From a bacterium (GTDB lineage Bacteria; Planctomycetota; Planctomycetia; Planctomycetales; Planctomycetaceae), in NCBI GenBank assembly GCA_016124895.1, contig WGMU01000013.1, positions 1-54,823 of the forward strand: 54,823 bases of DNA, written 5' to 3'. The translations under genes and the position numbers were made by a program. Positions 1-9,916 of this stretch are shown here, in pieces. The notes below the pieces were generated by a model that worked only from the letters and a program-made list of their open reading frames with translations, was not told the origin of the DNA and did no database searches. The number at the start of each line of letters is the position of its first letter. Positions within the stretch are counted from its first letter, which is position 1.

Positions 1-1320
1 GAGCAGCCGGAGGTTCGCGAATCGTTGCCACTCGTCGCCAGGCATCTGCGAGAGCAGCGATCGTTTGCCGTGAACGACCTCGTCGTGCGACAGCGGCAGG
101 ATGAAGTTTTCCGACGCGGCGTACATCGCGCGGAACGAAAGCTCATTCTGGTGGTGGCAGCGATGGATCGGGTCGCGGCGCAGGTACTGCAGTGTGTCAT
201 GCATCCAGCCCATGTCCCACTTCATCGTGAAGCCAAGGCCGCCGTCGTAAACGGGTTTCGAGACGCCCGGCCAGGCGGTCGATTCTTCGGCGATTGTGAG
301 AATGCCGGGGAACTCGGCGTGCAGCACCGTGTTGAGTTCGCGAAGCAGGGCGATGGCTTCGAGGTTCTCGCGACCGCCATGCTCGTTCGGCACCCACTGA
401 CCGGAGTCGCGTGAGTAGTCGAGGTAAAGCATCGAAGCGACGGCGTCGACCCGGATTCCGTCGACGTGGTAGGTCTCACACCAGAAGCGGGCACTGGACA
501 GCAGGAAGTCGCGCACCTCTTCTCGTCCGTAGTTGAAGACGTGCGTATTCCAGTCCGGATGAATACCGCGGCGTGGGTCATCGTGCTCGTACAGCGCCGT
601 GCCGTCGAACCATGCCAGACCGTGCGGATCGTTCGGAAAGTGCGCCGGCACCCAGTCGATCAGGACGCCGAGCCCCGCCTGATGGCAGCGATCCACGAAC
701 TCCATGAAATCCTGTGGTGAACCGAAACGGCTGGTCGGAGCGAAGTACGCCGTGACCTGATAACCCCACGAGCCGTCGAACGGGTGCTCGGTGATCGGCA
801 GCAGTTGCAGATGCGTGTAGCCGAGCTGGCTGCAGTATTCGATGAGCTGATCGGCAAGTTCCTGATACGAGAACCAGTCGCGGCCGTCGTTCGGACGACG
901 CCACGAGCCGAGGTGGACTTCGTAAATCGAAACGGGCGTCTGCAGCCAGTCTGTCTTGAGACGCTGCGTCAGCCAGTCGTCGTCGTGCCACTCGAAGCCG
1001 GACAGGTCGCAGACGATCGACGCGGTCTCTGGACGGACTTCCGACTGAAAGGCATACGGGTCCGCCTTGTCGACCAGGGCTCCAGCCTGAGTGCGCAGCG
1101 AGAACTTGTAGGGTTCGCCGCAGCCGATGCCAGACTGAAAGCCGCTCCAGACGCCAGAGTCGCTGGACTGCAGTGGAGTCGCTCCGTGTCGCCAGCCGTT
1201 GCGGTCGCAGATGACGGAGACGTCGCGGGCGGTCGGAGCCCAGACGGCGAAACGAGTACCGGCGGTTCCGTCTTCCGAAGAAACGTGGGCTCCCAGTCGG
1301 TCGTACGCGCGGCTGTCCAT
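1..1320 (-). CDS. glgB: 1,4-alpha-glucan branching enzyme (GlgB), 3' end cut by window edge
   Basis: Encodes the first 440 residues of a GH13 glycogen branching enzyme, which cuts alpha-1,4-glucan and rejoins it through alpha-1,6 links in the cytoplasm. Residues ~10-100 form the CBM48-like beta domain ([17 protein letters not shown]). The catalytic barrel follows, with the nucleophile in [10 protein letters not shown] (D292), the acid/base in TIAEES (E345) and [13 protein letters not shown] near residue 410. The 53-residue spacing D292-E345 equals that of E. coli GlgB (D405/E458), which is strong support. The start is about 110 residues later than in E. coli, so the extra N1 module is absent. 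The ATG at 1320 follows GAGGGA, a good ribosome binding site. The frame is open to base 1, so the C-terminal domain lies outside the window. No other glycogen gene is visible here. Confidence 0.96.
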   Translation of the reverse strand, partial: MDSRAYDRLGAHVSSEDGTAGTRFAVWAPTARDVSVICDRNGWRHGATPLQSSDSGVWSGFQSGIGCGEPYKFSLRTQAGALVDKADPYAFQSEVRPETASIVCDLSGFEWHDDDWLTQRLKTDWLQTPVSIYEVHLGSWRRPNDGRDWFSYQELADQLIEYCSQLGYTHLQLLPITEHPFDGSWGYQVTAYFAPTSRFGSPQDFMEFVDRCHQAGLGVLIDWVPAHFPNDPHGLAWFDGTALYEHDDPRRGIHPDWNTHVFNYGREEVRDFLLSSARFWCETYHVDGIRVDAVASMLYLDYSRDSGQWVPNEHGGRENLEAIALLRELNTVLHAEFPGILTIAEESTAWPGVSKPVYDGGLGFTMKWDMGWMHDTLQYLRRDPIHRCHHQNELSFRAMYAASENFILPLSHDEVVHGKRSLLSQMPGDEWQRFANLRLL

Positions 1321-2050
1321 AACGTCCCTCGTTCCCGCAGCGGGGTTCGACGCTGGAACAAACGTCGTTGATCGCACTGCGATCGAAACGAACTGTTCCC
1401 GTTGTCTTCTGTGACTGAGGCCTGAATGACAGAGCGATCCGCAACTTTGAACGGCGCGACGCCTCGATCGCGGAGCGATCAGCGACTGATTCCGACGTGG
1501 AACTCCGCCTGCCCAGCGTCGCAGGATACTCGTCCGGGCGAATCGCTCAATAACTCCCTGACAATGGTATGACGTGCGCGACCTGGACGCTGCGGGCTGT
1601 ATCGGCTGCGGTGACAAGCGAACGTTTGCAGAAAGCTGTTGATCGCTCCGCGATCAAAAAGCGACAGTTGCTGCCGGGACGAGTTGAGACGCACCGTTTG
1701 AGGAGTGAATCGGAAAGACCAGCGATGCGACGCTTCGATCGCGGAGCGATCAATGGCCGACTCGACTCACTCTGCTCGGAGACTGCGGCCTGTGTCGAAT
1801 GCAGTGGGTCGCTGAAGTCTGCGGAAGATAAGGGCCGTGCCGGCGATCGTCACTTATTGATAGAGAACCTCGACGGAAACGCGATCCCGAGTCACGTTGA
1901 GGCGGTGCCGCGAAAGTAGGATGACTCGCTGAGAACTGTGAAGAGTCCGGGTATTCGGAATGTACCTCCCGTTCGGGGGGCCGCTTGTCAGATTCGTCTG
2001 CAGGAAATGTCCGGCTGCCTCGTTGTTTTCCTGTGAATCGTGCTCTGTCC
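1321..2050. other. 730-bp divergent intergenic region with palindromic repeats
   Basis: This space separates glgB (-) from the DUF1570 gene (+). Short open frames exist but they run through the palindromic repeats and show no recognisable domain, so I call no gene. The only structure I see is the set of four palindromes at 1370-1751, annotated separately. Promoters for both flanking genes should lie here but I cannot point to convincing -35/-10 boxes. Confidence 0.6.
1370..1751. repeat. Four copies of a 15-bp palindrome (GATCGCnnnGCGATC)
   Basis: Copies are at 1370-1384 (GATCGCACTGCGATC), 1466-1480, 1641-1655 (inverted) and 1737-1751 (both GATCGCGGAGCGATC). Copies two and four also share the preceding GCGACGCcTC / GCGACGCtTC, so the repeat unit is longer than the palindrome. 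Each can form a 6-bp stem with a 3-nt loop. A diverged relative may lie in the 3' end of the coding sequence near 9721-9742. No transposase is nearby; these look like small dispersed repeats rather than a mobile element with its own genes. Confidence 0.75.
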
Positions 2051-3091
2051 ATGTTTACGCGAGCGATCATTCTGGTCTTTGGACCCGTGCTGCTGATCGC
2101 CGGCTGTTATTTCATGACGGTCGGTCGCGGGCAGCTCAGCGCGCAGGCGGCGACTCACGAGCACGATGATTCGCAACAGCGGGACTTCGACCTCGATGCA
2201 CTGCAGGCCGGAGCGGAAGACGGGCTGACTCTGCGGGATGACCGTGCTGCGACAGATGCCAGGAGTCGCCTGGCTGTCGCCTGTGACGAACGAGCCCGGC
2301 AGTTGCATGAGCATCTGACATCCAGCGACCGCATCATCGTTCGGCCTCCGTACGTGCTGGCAGGCAACGTGGCAGAAGAGGAACTGGACCGACAGTACCG
2401 CGAGACGATTCTGCCGACGGCTCGGGCGCTGTCGCTCGCGTTCTTTGACGCTGCACCGGATGAGCCGATGACGCTGCTTCTCTACTCATCCGAAGAGGCA
2501 TACCGGAACGCGGCCTGGCATCTCGATCGCCGGGATTCGACAGACTATTACGGTTACTACATCCGGCCTGATCGGCGCATCGTGCTGAATCTGGCGACGG
2601 GAGACGGCACGCTGGCTCACGAACTGACACACGCTCTGGCCCACTTCGACTTTCCGCAGATGCCGGAATGGTTTGACGAGGGACTCGCGTCTGTGTTTGA
2701 AGAAGCCGATTTTTCGCCGGATGGGTTGCAGCTTGTCGGAGTCACGAACTGGCGGCTGAATTATCTGCTCGATGCAATGCAGAAACGCCGGTTGAAGACG
2801 CTGGAATCGCTGATCACGGCCCGCAAGGTCGATGCTGATCATCAGGCCGTGCAGTACGCTCAGGCCCGCTACTTCTGTCTGTACCTGCAGGAGCGAGGTC
2901 TGCTGCCGTTCTTCTATCGCAAGTTTCGCCAGCAGCACGCAAGCGACCCCAGCGGTGCGAGGACCTTGTGCTCGGTCCTCGGTACCGAGGATTTCGACTC
3001 GATCGATCGCGACTTCCGCCGCTGGGTGATCGCGCTGTACGAGCAGTTGAAAACGCCGGCGACACACGCTGAACCGCAGGCCAGCCTTTGA
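2051..3091 (+). CDS. Secreted DUF1570-type HExxH metallopeptidase, putative
   Basis: A 346-residue protein with an N-terminal hydrophobic segment (FTRAIILVFGPVLLIAGC), so probably exported or anchored in the membrane. The core is a gluzincin-like zinc site: HELTH (H190, H194) followed 16 residues later by WFDEGLA, where E210 is the likely third ligand. This arrangement matches the DUF1570 family, common in planctomycetes and of unknown substrate. The C-terminal 130 residues are helical and have no motif I recognise. The ATG at 2051 was chosen because it puts the hydrophobic segment at the N-terminus; an in-frame ATG exists at 1985 but adds a polar leader. No clear Shine-Dalgarno is present. 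The HExxH assignment is secure, the substrate is unknown. Confidence 0.8.
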   Translation: MFTRAIILVFGPVLLIAGCYFMTVGRGQLSAQAATHEHDDSQQRDFDLDALQAGAEDGLTLRDDRAATDARSRLAVACDERARQLHEHLTSSDRIIVRPPYVLAGNVAEEELDRQYRETILPTARALSLAFFDAAPDEPMTLLLYSSEEAYRNAAWHLDRRDSTDYYGYYIRPDRRIVLNLATGDGTLAHELTHALAHFDFPQMPEWFDEGLASVFEEADFSPDGLQLVGVTNWRLNYLLDAMQKRRLKTLESLITARKVDADHQAVQYAQARYFCLYLQERGLLPFFYRKFRQQHASDPSGARTLCSVLGTEDFDSIDRDFRRWVIALYEQLKTPATHAEPQASL

Positions 3092-3196
3092 CGCTGGCGC
3101 TGTGTTTGTCGCATTGTTCGGCTGATCCTGGCACGCTTGACGTGCCCGCCTGTTGCCGTCGAGCATTCGTCTCCCCATTTTCTGCTGGAGACATTG

Positions 3197-6100
3197 ATGA
3201 ACGGCGAATCCCGGTTTGAATCGCAGTTACTCGCGGTTGGCAAGCGTCGCTATATTCATGACTGCTGGCTCTCTCTGGCAACCGTGGTCGTCCTGGCCGT
3301 TGTTGTTGCGTCAAACCAAGCTGCCGCTGAGGACTCGAAGCCAGCGCAGGATCCGAATGTCTTTCGGACGACGATCCGGCCGACCGATCCGCTGTCTGCC
3401 GAGGATGAACTGCGCACGTTTTCTGTCCCGGACGGCTTTGAAGTACAGCTTGTTGCAGCGGAGCCCCAGATCGCCAAACCGATGAATCTCGCCTTCGATG
3501 CGCGCGGGCGAATCTGGGTGACGGACTCGGTCGAGTACCCGATCCCGGCACCGGCCGATCGAGCGAGCCGTGATTCGATCAAGGTCCTCGAAGATACGAA
3601 CGGCGACGGGCGGGCCGATCGCGTGACGACGTTTGCCGACGGACTCAACATCCCAATCGGGCTGTATCCGTACCGGGACGGCGTCGTCTGTTTCAGCATT
3701 CCGGACATTCTGTTTCTGCGCGACACGGACGGCGACGGCAAAGCCGATCAGCGGGAAAGGCTGGTTGGTCCATTCGATACGACGCGCGATACGCATGGGA
3801 TGTGCAACGCATTCACCCGCGGATTCGACGGCTGGCTGTATGCGTGCCACGGTTTCAATAACCGCTCGGAAGTTGCGGGCCGCGACGGGCACGTCGTTTT
3901 GATGCAGAGCGGGAATACGTTTCGACTGCGGCTCGATGGTTCGCGGATCGAGCAGCACACGCACGGGCAGGTGAATCCGTTCGGCATGGCGTTCAATTCT
4001 GACGGCGACCTGTTCAGCGCCGACTGCCACACAAAACCGGTCACGTTGCTGCTGGCCGGCGGCTGTTACGAGAGCTTCGGCAAGCCCCACGACGGCCTGG
4101 GCTACGTGCCCAACGTCATGGACCATCTGCACGGCTCGACGGCCATCGGGGGCATCTGTCTGATCGAGGACGATCACTGGCCGGACGAGTTCCGCGGCAA
4201 CGCGTTCGGCGGCAACGTGATGACCAGCCGCGTTAACCGCAACTCGCTGGTCTATTCCGGTTCGAGCATCCGAGCCAAAGAGGAACCGGACTTTCTGATC
4301 GCGACGGATCCATGGTTCCGGCCGGTCGATCTGCAGCTCGGGCCGGACGGGGCGCTGTATATCGCCGACTTCTACAACCGGATTATCGGTCACTACGAAG
4401 TTCCACTCGACCATCCCGGACGCGACCGGCACAGCGGTCGTATCTGGCGAGTTGTTTACAAGGGCTCTGCAGCAGCAGGTGGAGCAGGGCAGGGCGGACC
4501 GCCGGCAGCGCGACCGGCCGATTTCACGAAGCTCGGTCCGGCCGAGCTGGTCGAGCAGCTTGCGGAATCAAATCTGACGCGGCGAATGCTGATGGCGGAT
4601 CGGTTGACGGATCACTTCGGCGAGGCCGCGGTCGCTCCCGCACGGATTGCGTTTGCGGATGTGGCGAGGTCGGCGGACGTTCGTGTTCACTGTCTGTGGG
4701 TGTTGCAACGGCTGGGAGCACTGACGGCCGACGAACTGCAGATGGCGATCGCAGCAGAAAGTCCCGAACGCCTGCGGATTCATGGTTTCCGGGTCCTCTC
4801 GGCGGCGAAGTCGGACGACGGTCGAGTGCTCGGCGCCGGTCCTGTTCAGCTCGCGGAGTGGCTGCATCAGGGTTTTGCAGATCCCAGTCCGCTGGTGCGC
4901 CGGGCGGCGGTGATGGCCAGCGCTCAGCACCTGCTGGATGCAAACGTCGCGGCTCTGATCTCGCTGTTTGGGCAGACGCCTGAGAGCGACGTGCATCTGC
5001 GGTACGTCATCCGCATGGCCCTGCGGGATCATCTTGCGACCGAAGGGCGGTTTGCAGTGCTCCATCAGCAGCCACTCGACCAGGCCGGTAAACAGCTTGT
5101 CGCCGATGTGTGCCTCGCACTGAACAACGAAGCCGCGGGGACGTTTCTGTTGCAGCATGTGACTGACGTCGAGATCTCCGATCGAACAAAACTGGCCGAC
5201 GTCCTGCGACAGATTGCGACAACGGTTTCGGGTGAGCAGATCGCTCAGGTGGTCACGCTGGCGCAGCAGCGGTTTCACGACGACACGAGGTTTCAGCTCG
5301 ATCTGCTGACGGCGGTGAAAAAAGGGCTGGATGAACGCGGCGTCGCGGACGCGTCGGTGCAGAAGTGGGCTGCTGAGCTGGCGCAGAGGCTGCTGAATGT
5401 CGATCTGAAGCCGGAAGACGCGCCGGCCGAGTGGACCTTCCTGCCGGTCCCCGGCAAGCCGGACCGCGGCGACCCGTGGACGATCACCAATCGCCGCAAC
5501 TCAGCCGACGGTCAGAAGGCGTCGCTCCTCTTCAGTAGTTTTCCACGAGGCGAACAATGGACCGGGATTTACCGGTCGGTTCCGTTCGAGGTCGGCGATT
5601 CGTTTTCGTTCTGGGCAGCAGGGCATATCGGACATCCTGGCCAGCCCGTTCACGCCGAGAACTTCATCCGCATGCGCGATGCCGGGACGCTCGAAATCCT
5701 GCACGAAACCACGCCACCACGGAACGACGTGGCTCAGCGAACCGAATGGGATACGAAAGCCGAACGTGGGCGGCGCGTGATCATCGAGCTGGTCGACGGG
5801 GACACTGACAGCGCGTACGCATGGCTGGCAGTCGGTCGGTTTTCAGCCCCACGGCTCAACCCGAGTGCCGTCCCCGAGGAACGTCGTCAGGCGGCGTTGC
5901 TCATTCTGCAGTTTCAACTGAAGGAATTCGTGGACGATCTGCGCAGCCTGCTGCGGACATCGACTGACCGGAACGAGACAACGCGAATGATCGGCATGAC
6001 GCTCGGACTGTTTGCGCAGGACTCGCGTCTGGTCGCGGTGTCGGAAGCCCTGAAACTGCAGGGTGTTTCACAGCAGACATACGCTGCCGCAGTCTCAGCA

Positions 6101-6859
6101 CTGGTCAATGACGACGCTTCAGCAGCGCCGGAGATTCTGAAGCAGTCAATGAAAGCAGCGACGGCGGCCGAGCAGCAGCGGATCGCGGACCAGTTGCTGA
6201 TCGACGGCCGGTCGATGACGCAGTTGATCGATCTGGTCGAGACCGGCGCCGCGTCGGCTCGACTGCTGACGCGGCCCGCCGTGGCTCAGAAAGTCACCGC
6301 GGCGGGCACTGCTGAGCAGAAGGAACGCGTTCGTCAACTGACGGAAAGTCTGCCGAGTGAAGACGCGGGACTCGCCGAACTGATCATGCAGCGGCGAGCG
6401 GCCTTTGGAGCGACTGAGTCGTCGGCGCTCGTCGGAGTGGAGCTGTTCAAGAAGAACTGCTCGGTCTGCCATCAGGTAGCCGATCAGGGGAAAAAGGTCG
6501 GGCCGAACCTCGACGGCATCGGCAACCGCGGACTCGACCGCCTGGTTGAGGACGTGCTGGCCCCGAACCGCAACGTCGACGTCGCGTTCCGCTCGACGAC
6601 GATCGTCACGATCGAAGGCAAGGTGATCAGCGGACTGATCAAGCGGACTGAAGGCGAACAAATCATTCTGGTCGACAGTAAGGGCGAGGAGATTCCCGTC
6701 GCGAAGAAGACGATCGACGAGCAGTTCCCGTCCGCTCTCTCGCCCATGCCCGCGAACTTTGGCGAGTCACTGACCGAGCAGGATTTTCGGCAGGTGATGG
6801 CGTATCTTCTGTCGCTACGTGGAGGCAGTGGGGAACAGGCAAGAGAAAGCAGGGAATAG
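3197..6859 (+). CDS. PVC-type membrane-bound dehydrogenase/haem-binding CxxCH protein
   Basis: A 1220-residue exported protein of the large planctomycete/Verrucomicrobia family that joins a PQQ-dehydrogenase-like beta-propeller, HEAT-like helical repeats and a C-terminal cytochrome c domain. The signal peptide is around residues 20-45 (LATVVVLAVVVASNQAAAED). Residues ~65-425 hold the propeller, with blades such as VTDSVEYPIPAP, LEDTNGDGRADRV, LRDTDGDGKAD and LYIADFYNRIIGHYEVP. A helical middle follows, then the haem site CSVCH (C1088, C1091, H1092) in LFKKNCSVCHQVADQGKKVG. Family members are thought to oxidise sugars or other polyols in the periplasm and pass electrons to haem; the substrate is not known. 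The ATG at 3197 follows CTGGAG with 8-nt spacing; a more upstream ATG (3137) lacks this. It lies 105 bp after the DUF1570 gene. Confidence 0.92.
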   Translation: MNGESRFESQLLAVGKRRYIHDCWLSLATVVVLAVVVASNQAAAEDSKPAQDPNVFRTTIRPTDPLSAEDELRTFSVPDGFEVQLVAAEPQIAKPMNLAFDARGRIWVTDSVEYPIPAPADRASRDSIKVLEDTNGDGRADRVTTFADGLNIPIGLYPYRDGVVCFSIPDILFLRDTDGDGKADQRERLVGPFDTTRDTHGMCNAFTRGFDGWLYACHGFNNRSEVAGRDGHVVLMQSGNTFRLRLDGSRIEQHTHGQVNPFGMAFNSDGDLFSADCHTKPVTLLLAGGCYESFGKPHDGLGYVPNVMDHLHGSTAIGGICLIEDDHWPDEFRGNAFGGNVMTSRVNRNSLVYSGSSIRAKEEPDFLIATDPWFRPVDLQLGPDGALYIADFYNRIIGHYEVPLDHPGRDRHSGRIWRVVYKGSAAAGGAGQGGPPAARPADFTKLGPAELVEQLAESNLTRRMLMADRLTDHFGEAAVAPARIAFADVARSADVRVHCLWVLQRLGALTADELQMAIAAESPERLRIHGFRVLSAAKSDDGRVLGAGPVQLAEWLHQGFADPSPLVRRAAVMASAQHLLDANVAALISLFGQTPESDVHLRYVIRMALRDHLATEGRFAVLHQQPLDQAGKQLVADVCLALNNEAAGTFLLQHVTDVEISDRTKLADVLRQIATTVSGEQIAQVVTLAQQRFHDDTRFQLDLLTAVKKGLDERGVADASVQKWAAELAQRLLNVDLKPEDAPAEWTFLPVPGKPDRGDPWTITNRRNSADGQKASLLFSSFPRGEQWTGIYRSVPFEVGDSFSFWAAGHIGHPGQPVHAENFIRMRDAGTLEILHETTPPRNDVAQRTEWDTKAERGRRVIIELVDGDTDSAYAWLAVGRFSAPRLNPSAVPEERRQAALLILQFQLKEFVDDLRSLLRTSTDRNETTRMIGMTLGLFAQDSRLVAVSEALKLQGVSQQTYAAAVSALVNDDASAAPEILKQSMKAATAAEQQRIADQLLIDGRSMTQLIDLVETGAASARLLTRPAVAQKVTAAGTAEQKERVRQLTESLPSEDAGLAELIMQRRAAFGATESSALVGVELFKKNCSVCHQVADQGKKVGPNLDGIGNRGLDRLVEDVLAPNRNVDVAFRSTTIVTIEGKVISGLIKRTEGEQIILVDSKGEEIPVAKKTIDEQFPSALSPMPANFGESLTEQDFRQVMAYLLSLRGGSGEQARESRE

Positions 6860-6943
6860 ATAACAGCCGTCAGACGCTCCTTGCCGGCAGCGGGTTTAAG
6901 ATGTGTGCCAGTGCTGTCTGCACGTGGAAAGTTACGGTCCTTC

Positions 6944-6967
6944 GCACTGGCAGAGCCAGTGGCACAC
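6944..6967. repeat. Dispersed 24-bp repeat with internal palindrome
   Basis: The core CACTGGCAGAGCCAGTG is a perfect palindrome-like hairpin (7-bp stem, 3-nt loop). An inverted copy differing at one base lies at 30313-30336. It sits in the 161-bp gap between the PVC haem gene and the aldose epimerase gene and could act as a transcription terminator for the former, but there is no T tract. Confidence 0.7.
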
Positions 6968-7020
6968 TGATAGATAACAGATAGCCATGCTCCAATCGCC
7001 AACGCACTGAAGACGCCAAT

Positions 7021-7983
7021 ATGACAGTTCTCACTCTCACGTCTCCCGATTCCGCGTCGACCGCCAGTATCTGCATCGAACGTGGCTTCAACTGCTTTGC
7101 GTTTCAGGCAGACGCCGGTGCCGGTCGGCTGGTTGACGTGATTGATTCGCAGCCAGGATTTGAAACCGGAGAAGGGCGAGTCAGCGGCAACGGGATTCCG
7201 ATCCTGTTTCCCTTTCCCAACCGGATTCGCGGAGGCCGGTTCTCGTGGCGCGGACAGGAGTTTGAACTGCCGGATTCGCTCGTCGGATACGACAACACAG
7301 GAAACGCGATTCATGGCTTCGTGATCGACCGACCGTGGCGAGCTGTCGATCAGGGAACGAGTTTTGCTACGGGCGAATTTCAGTTGAGCGTCGATGCTCG
7401 CGATCGTCGGGCGCTCTGGCCGGCTGACTTTATCATTCGAGTTCGCTACGAACTGAGCCGCGGAACATTACGGTCGGTCTTCCAGATCATTAACCCGGAT
7501 ACGGTTGCACTGCCGTGGGGCCTGGGCACGCATTCGTACTTCAAACTGCCGCTGAGCAGCACGTCGCAGGCGTCGAAGTGCCTGCTGTCAGCGCCGGTCA
7601 CGCAGCAATGGTCGCTCGACGAGTGCCTGCCAAGTGGTGAGAAGTCGGCGATTGATCCGGAACTGACACTCGACGAGGGCATCTATTTCGGCAGTCGACG
7701 TTTTGACGACGTCTTCAGCGGCGTGCCGGAAGATATTGTCGAATGCTCGGTGATGGACGAGGCCGCGGGACTGCAGGTCGTTCAGCGGAATCCGGGGAGC
7801 TTTCGCGAGCTGGTGATCTACACGCCGCCGAACCGTGACGCGGTGTGCTTCGAGCCTTACACCTGCGTGACCGACGCGGTCAATCTGCAGCAGCAGGGAG
7901 TCGACGCTGGCTGGCAGACGCTGGGGCCGGGTGAGTCCTTCACAACGTGGATCGATATTGCAGCCGGACCGGTGCTGGCGTGA
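7021..7983 (+). CDS. Aldose 1-epimerase family protein (GalM-like)
   Basis: A 320-residue cytoplasmic protein (no signal peptide) of the aldose 1-epimerase/YeaD superfamily, which interconverts alpha and beta anomers of sugars or sugar phosphates. The fold markers are visible: GIPILFPFPNRI near residue 60, NAIHGFV near residue 97 (first active-site histidine), WGLGTHSYFKLP (second histidine) and the C-terminal FEPYTCVTDAVN carrying the catalytic glutamate. The gene overlaps the next one by a GTGA junction, so the two are probably co-translated. Substrate cannot be decided from sequence. The ATG at 7021 has no strong Shine-Dalgarno but matches the usual family N-terminus. Confidence 0.88.
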   Translation: MTVLTLTSPDSASTASICIERGFNCFAFQADAGAGRLVDVIDSQPGFETGEGRVSGNGIPILFPFPNRIRGGRFSWRGQEFELPDSLVGYDNTGNAIHGFVIDRPWRAVDQGTSFATGEFQLSVDARDRRALWPADFIIRVRYELSRGTLRSVFQIINPDTVALPWGLGTHSYFKLPLSSTSQASKCLLSAPVTQQWSLDECLPSGEKSAIDPELTLDEGIYFGSRRFDDVFSGVPEDIVECSVMDEAAGLQVVQRNPGSFRELVIYTPPNRDAVCFEPYTCVTDAVNLQQQGVDAGWQTLGPGESFTTWIDIAAGPVLA

Positions 7984-9764
7984 CGGGCAGACGGCAGACA
8001 GCGCTGCGCCGGTCGCTGGCCCGGTTCGTGTTGAGGCGATGGTTCGTTGTACTGCTGTCCGTCGGCCTGGCTGTCGCGGCGACGTGGCCGCTGGCGAGCG
8101 ATCCTGTCACCCGGTTTCCGCTCGGCACAACCAATTGCGATACCGTGCCGCTGTTCAATGTCTGGACGATCTGGTGGAACGCAGATTGCGCCGCGCGCGG
8201 ATTCGCGAACTACTGGAATGCGCCGATCTTTTATCCGGCGACGAATACGTTTGCGTATTCCGAACCGCAGCCGATGACGCTGATCGTCGCGCCGGTGATC
8301 TGGCTGACGGGCTCGCGGATTCTCGCCTACAACCTGTATCTGCTGCTGTCGCTGGTTCTGAATGGAGTTGTCGGCGCGGCGTTACTGCGTGTGCTGCGCG
8401 TGCGACGAAGCGTTGCTCTCTGTGGTGGTGCGGCGATGCTGCTGCTGCCGATCGTTCACTGGCAGCGTGACGTAATTCAGCTTGTGCCGCTGTGGCCATC
8501 GCTGTGGACACTGGCAGCGCTGATTCGACTCTCGCGAAAGCCGCGTGTACGAACCGGCATCGAGACCGGGCTGGCATTCGGCGTTGCCTTTCTGACGAGC
8601 GGGCATCACGGACTGTTTCTCGCGATTCTGCTGCTCGGTTCTGCTTGGGTTCTACCGACGCGCCTGCGGCACTGCAGAACCTGGCTGGCGTGGATCGCGG
8701 CGGCTTTTGCTGCGAGCCTTGTCGTTCTTCCGGTCGGTCTGAAACTGCAAGAGGTTGCTGAACTGCGTGGCTTTGAGCGTTCGCACGAGTCCGTCACCCG
8801 GCTGTCGGCTCAGGCCGGAGATTATTCGGCCGCGTGGGGATGGCAGCTTGTCGACACGGGCGATCTTCTGGCACGATCGAACTGGAAGCTCTCGCCGGGG
8901 CTGTTGAAGTTTGGATTCGCAGCGGCGGGGCTGGTGCTGGGGCTGAGTCGGCGGCGGTTGCGGCGTGTGACGGCGTTTACCGCCGTGTTCGGAACGCTCG
9001 CGTTCGCGCTGTCGCTCGGTGGGAATCTGACTTCTGGAAGCTGGCATCCGTGGTGGACGATCGCGGAAGTTGTGCCCGGAGCCGCACAGGTCCGCAATGT
9101 TTTTCGGTTTGCTTACTTCCTGCAGGTGGCGGTCGTTGTGCTGGCGGCAGTGGGCCTTTCGTCGTTGTGGAGTCTGACCCGAGCGCTGCGCCGCCGGTGG
9201 GGAGGCGAGCGATCGGTGATCGCATGGCGGGCCGGGCAGGTTCTGCTGCTGGGACTCGGTCTGGCCGCCGTGGTCGAAGTCCTTCCGCCGCGGCCGGCAC
9301 TCGGGTATGCACCGAATGTCGCTCCGCAACGCGGCTGGATTGAATTCGTCCGGCAGAACACTCGGGCAGGACGAGCACTCGCGTGTGTGCCCTTCGCGTC
9401 GGGAAACCAGATTCAGCAGTTTCAGCCGACTCTCTGGTGGATGTTTCTCGGGACCGAACACGGTGTACCGCTGGTCAATGGTTACTCAGGCTTCTTCCCC
9501 GACGAGTATTTTTCGCTGCGGAACGCGGTGGCCGAGCATTTCCCGGATGAGAGCGTTCTGCATCGGTTCGAGCAGTCCGGAGTCGCGTTCGTGCTCGTCG
9601 CGACACGGCAGATCGCGAGCGACGATCTGCTGGAAGCGATCGCCGCCAGCCCGCTGCTTGAACGCGTCCATCACGACGCGTCGGGCGTCGACGTTTACCG
9701 AATCCGAGGAAAGGACTTCGTTGAACGCTCCGCAATCGAAACGCCGCGGTCCGGTGCCGAGTGA
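7980..9764 (+). CDS. Polytopic membrane protein, glycosyltransferase (GT-C)-like
   Basis: A 594-residue integral membrane protein with a first helix at ~20-40 (FVVLLSVGLAVAATWPLA) and about ten more. A long first external loop carries NCDTVPLFNVWTIWWN and WNAPIFYPATNTFAYSEP; acidic loops after the first helix are typical of GT-C enzymes that use lipid-linked sugars, such as PMT_2/YfhO-like families. A soluble C-terminal part (~450-594) follows the last helices. The GTG start at 7980 overlaps the stop of the epimerase gene (GTGA), which argues for translational coupling; a longer start at 7947 would overlap more. The last ~15 residues (RSAIETPRSGAE) are encoded by sequence resembling the palindromic repeat of 1370-1751. 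Glycosyltransferase activity is inference from topology. Confidence 0.75.
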   Translation: MTGRRQTALRRSLARFVLRRWFVVLLSVGLAVAATWPLASDPVTRFPLGTTNCDTVPLFNVWTIWWNADCAARGFANYWNAPIFYPATNTFAYSEPQPMTLIVAPVIWLTGSRILAYNLYLLLSLVLNGVVGAALLRVLRVRRSVALCGGAAMLLLPIVHWQRDVIQLVPLWPSLWTLAALIRLSRKPRVRTGIETGLAFGVAFLTSGHHGLFLAILLLGSAWVLPTRLRHCRTWLAWIAAAFAASLVVLPVGLKLQEVAELRGFERSHESVTRLSAQAGDYSAAWGWQLVDTGDLLARSNWKLSPGLLKFGFAAAGLVLGLSRRRLRRVTAFTAVFGTLAFALSLGGNLTSGSWHPWWTIAEVVPGAAQVRNVFRFAYFLQVAVVVLAAVGLSSLWSLTRALRRRWGGERSVIAWRAGQVLLLGLGLAAVVEVLPPRPALGYAPNVAPQRGWIEFVRQNTRAGRALACVPFASGNQIQQFQPTLWWMFLGTEHGVPLVNGYSGFFPDEYFSLRNAVAEHFPDESVLHRFEQSGVAFVLVATRQIASDDLLEAIAASPLLERVHHDASGVDVYRIRGKDFVERSAIETPRSGAE

Positions 9765-9916
9765 ATCGGTGGGAGGCATTCCTCGCTGGACGACATGTTC
9801 CCACCCGCGGGAATTCCGCGACCGGATTCGTGAGGCTTCTGCGAAGAGCGACTGCTTCCAGTGGTGTCGCATTCCAGTGGCGACTACAAATCCCGCGGAC
9901 TCGTGAAGGTTACACA

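Noticed and set aside
1569-1919. 116-codon open frame in the region before the DUF1570 gene
   Set aside because: It consists largely of the palindromic repeats and has no protein-like pattern.
3311-4432. 373-codon open frame on - opposite the PVC haem gene
   Set aside because: Antisense to a conserved propeller domain, with no recognisable motif.
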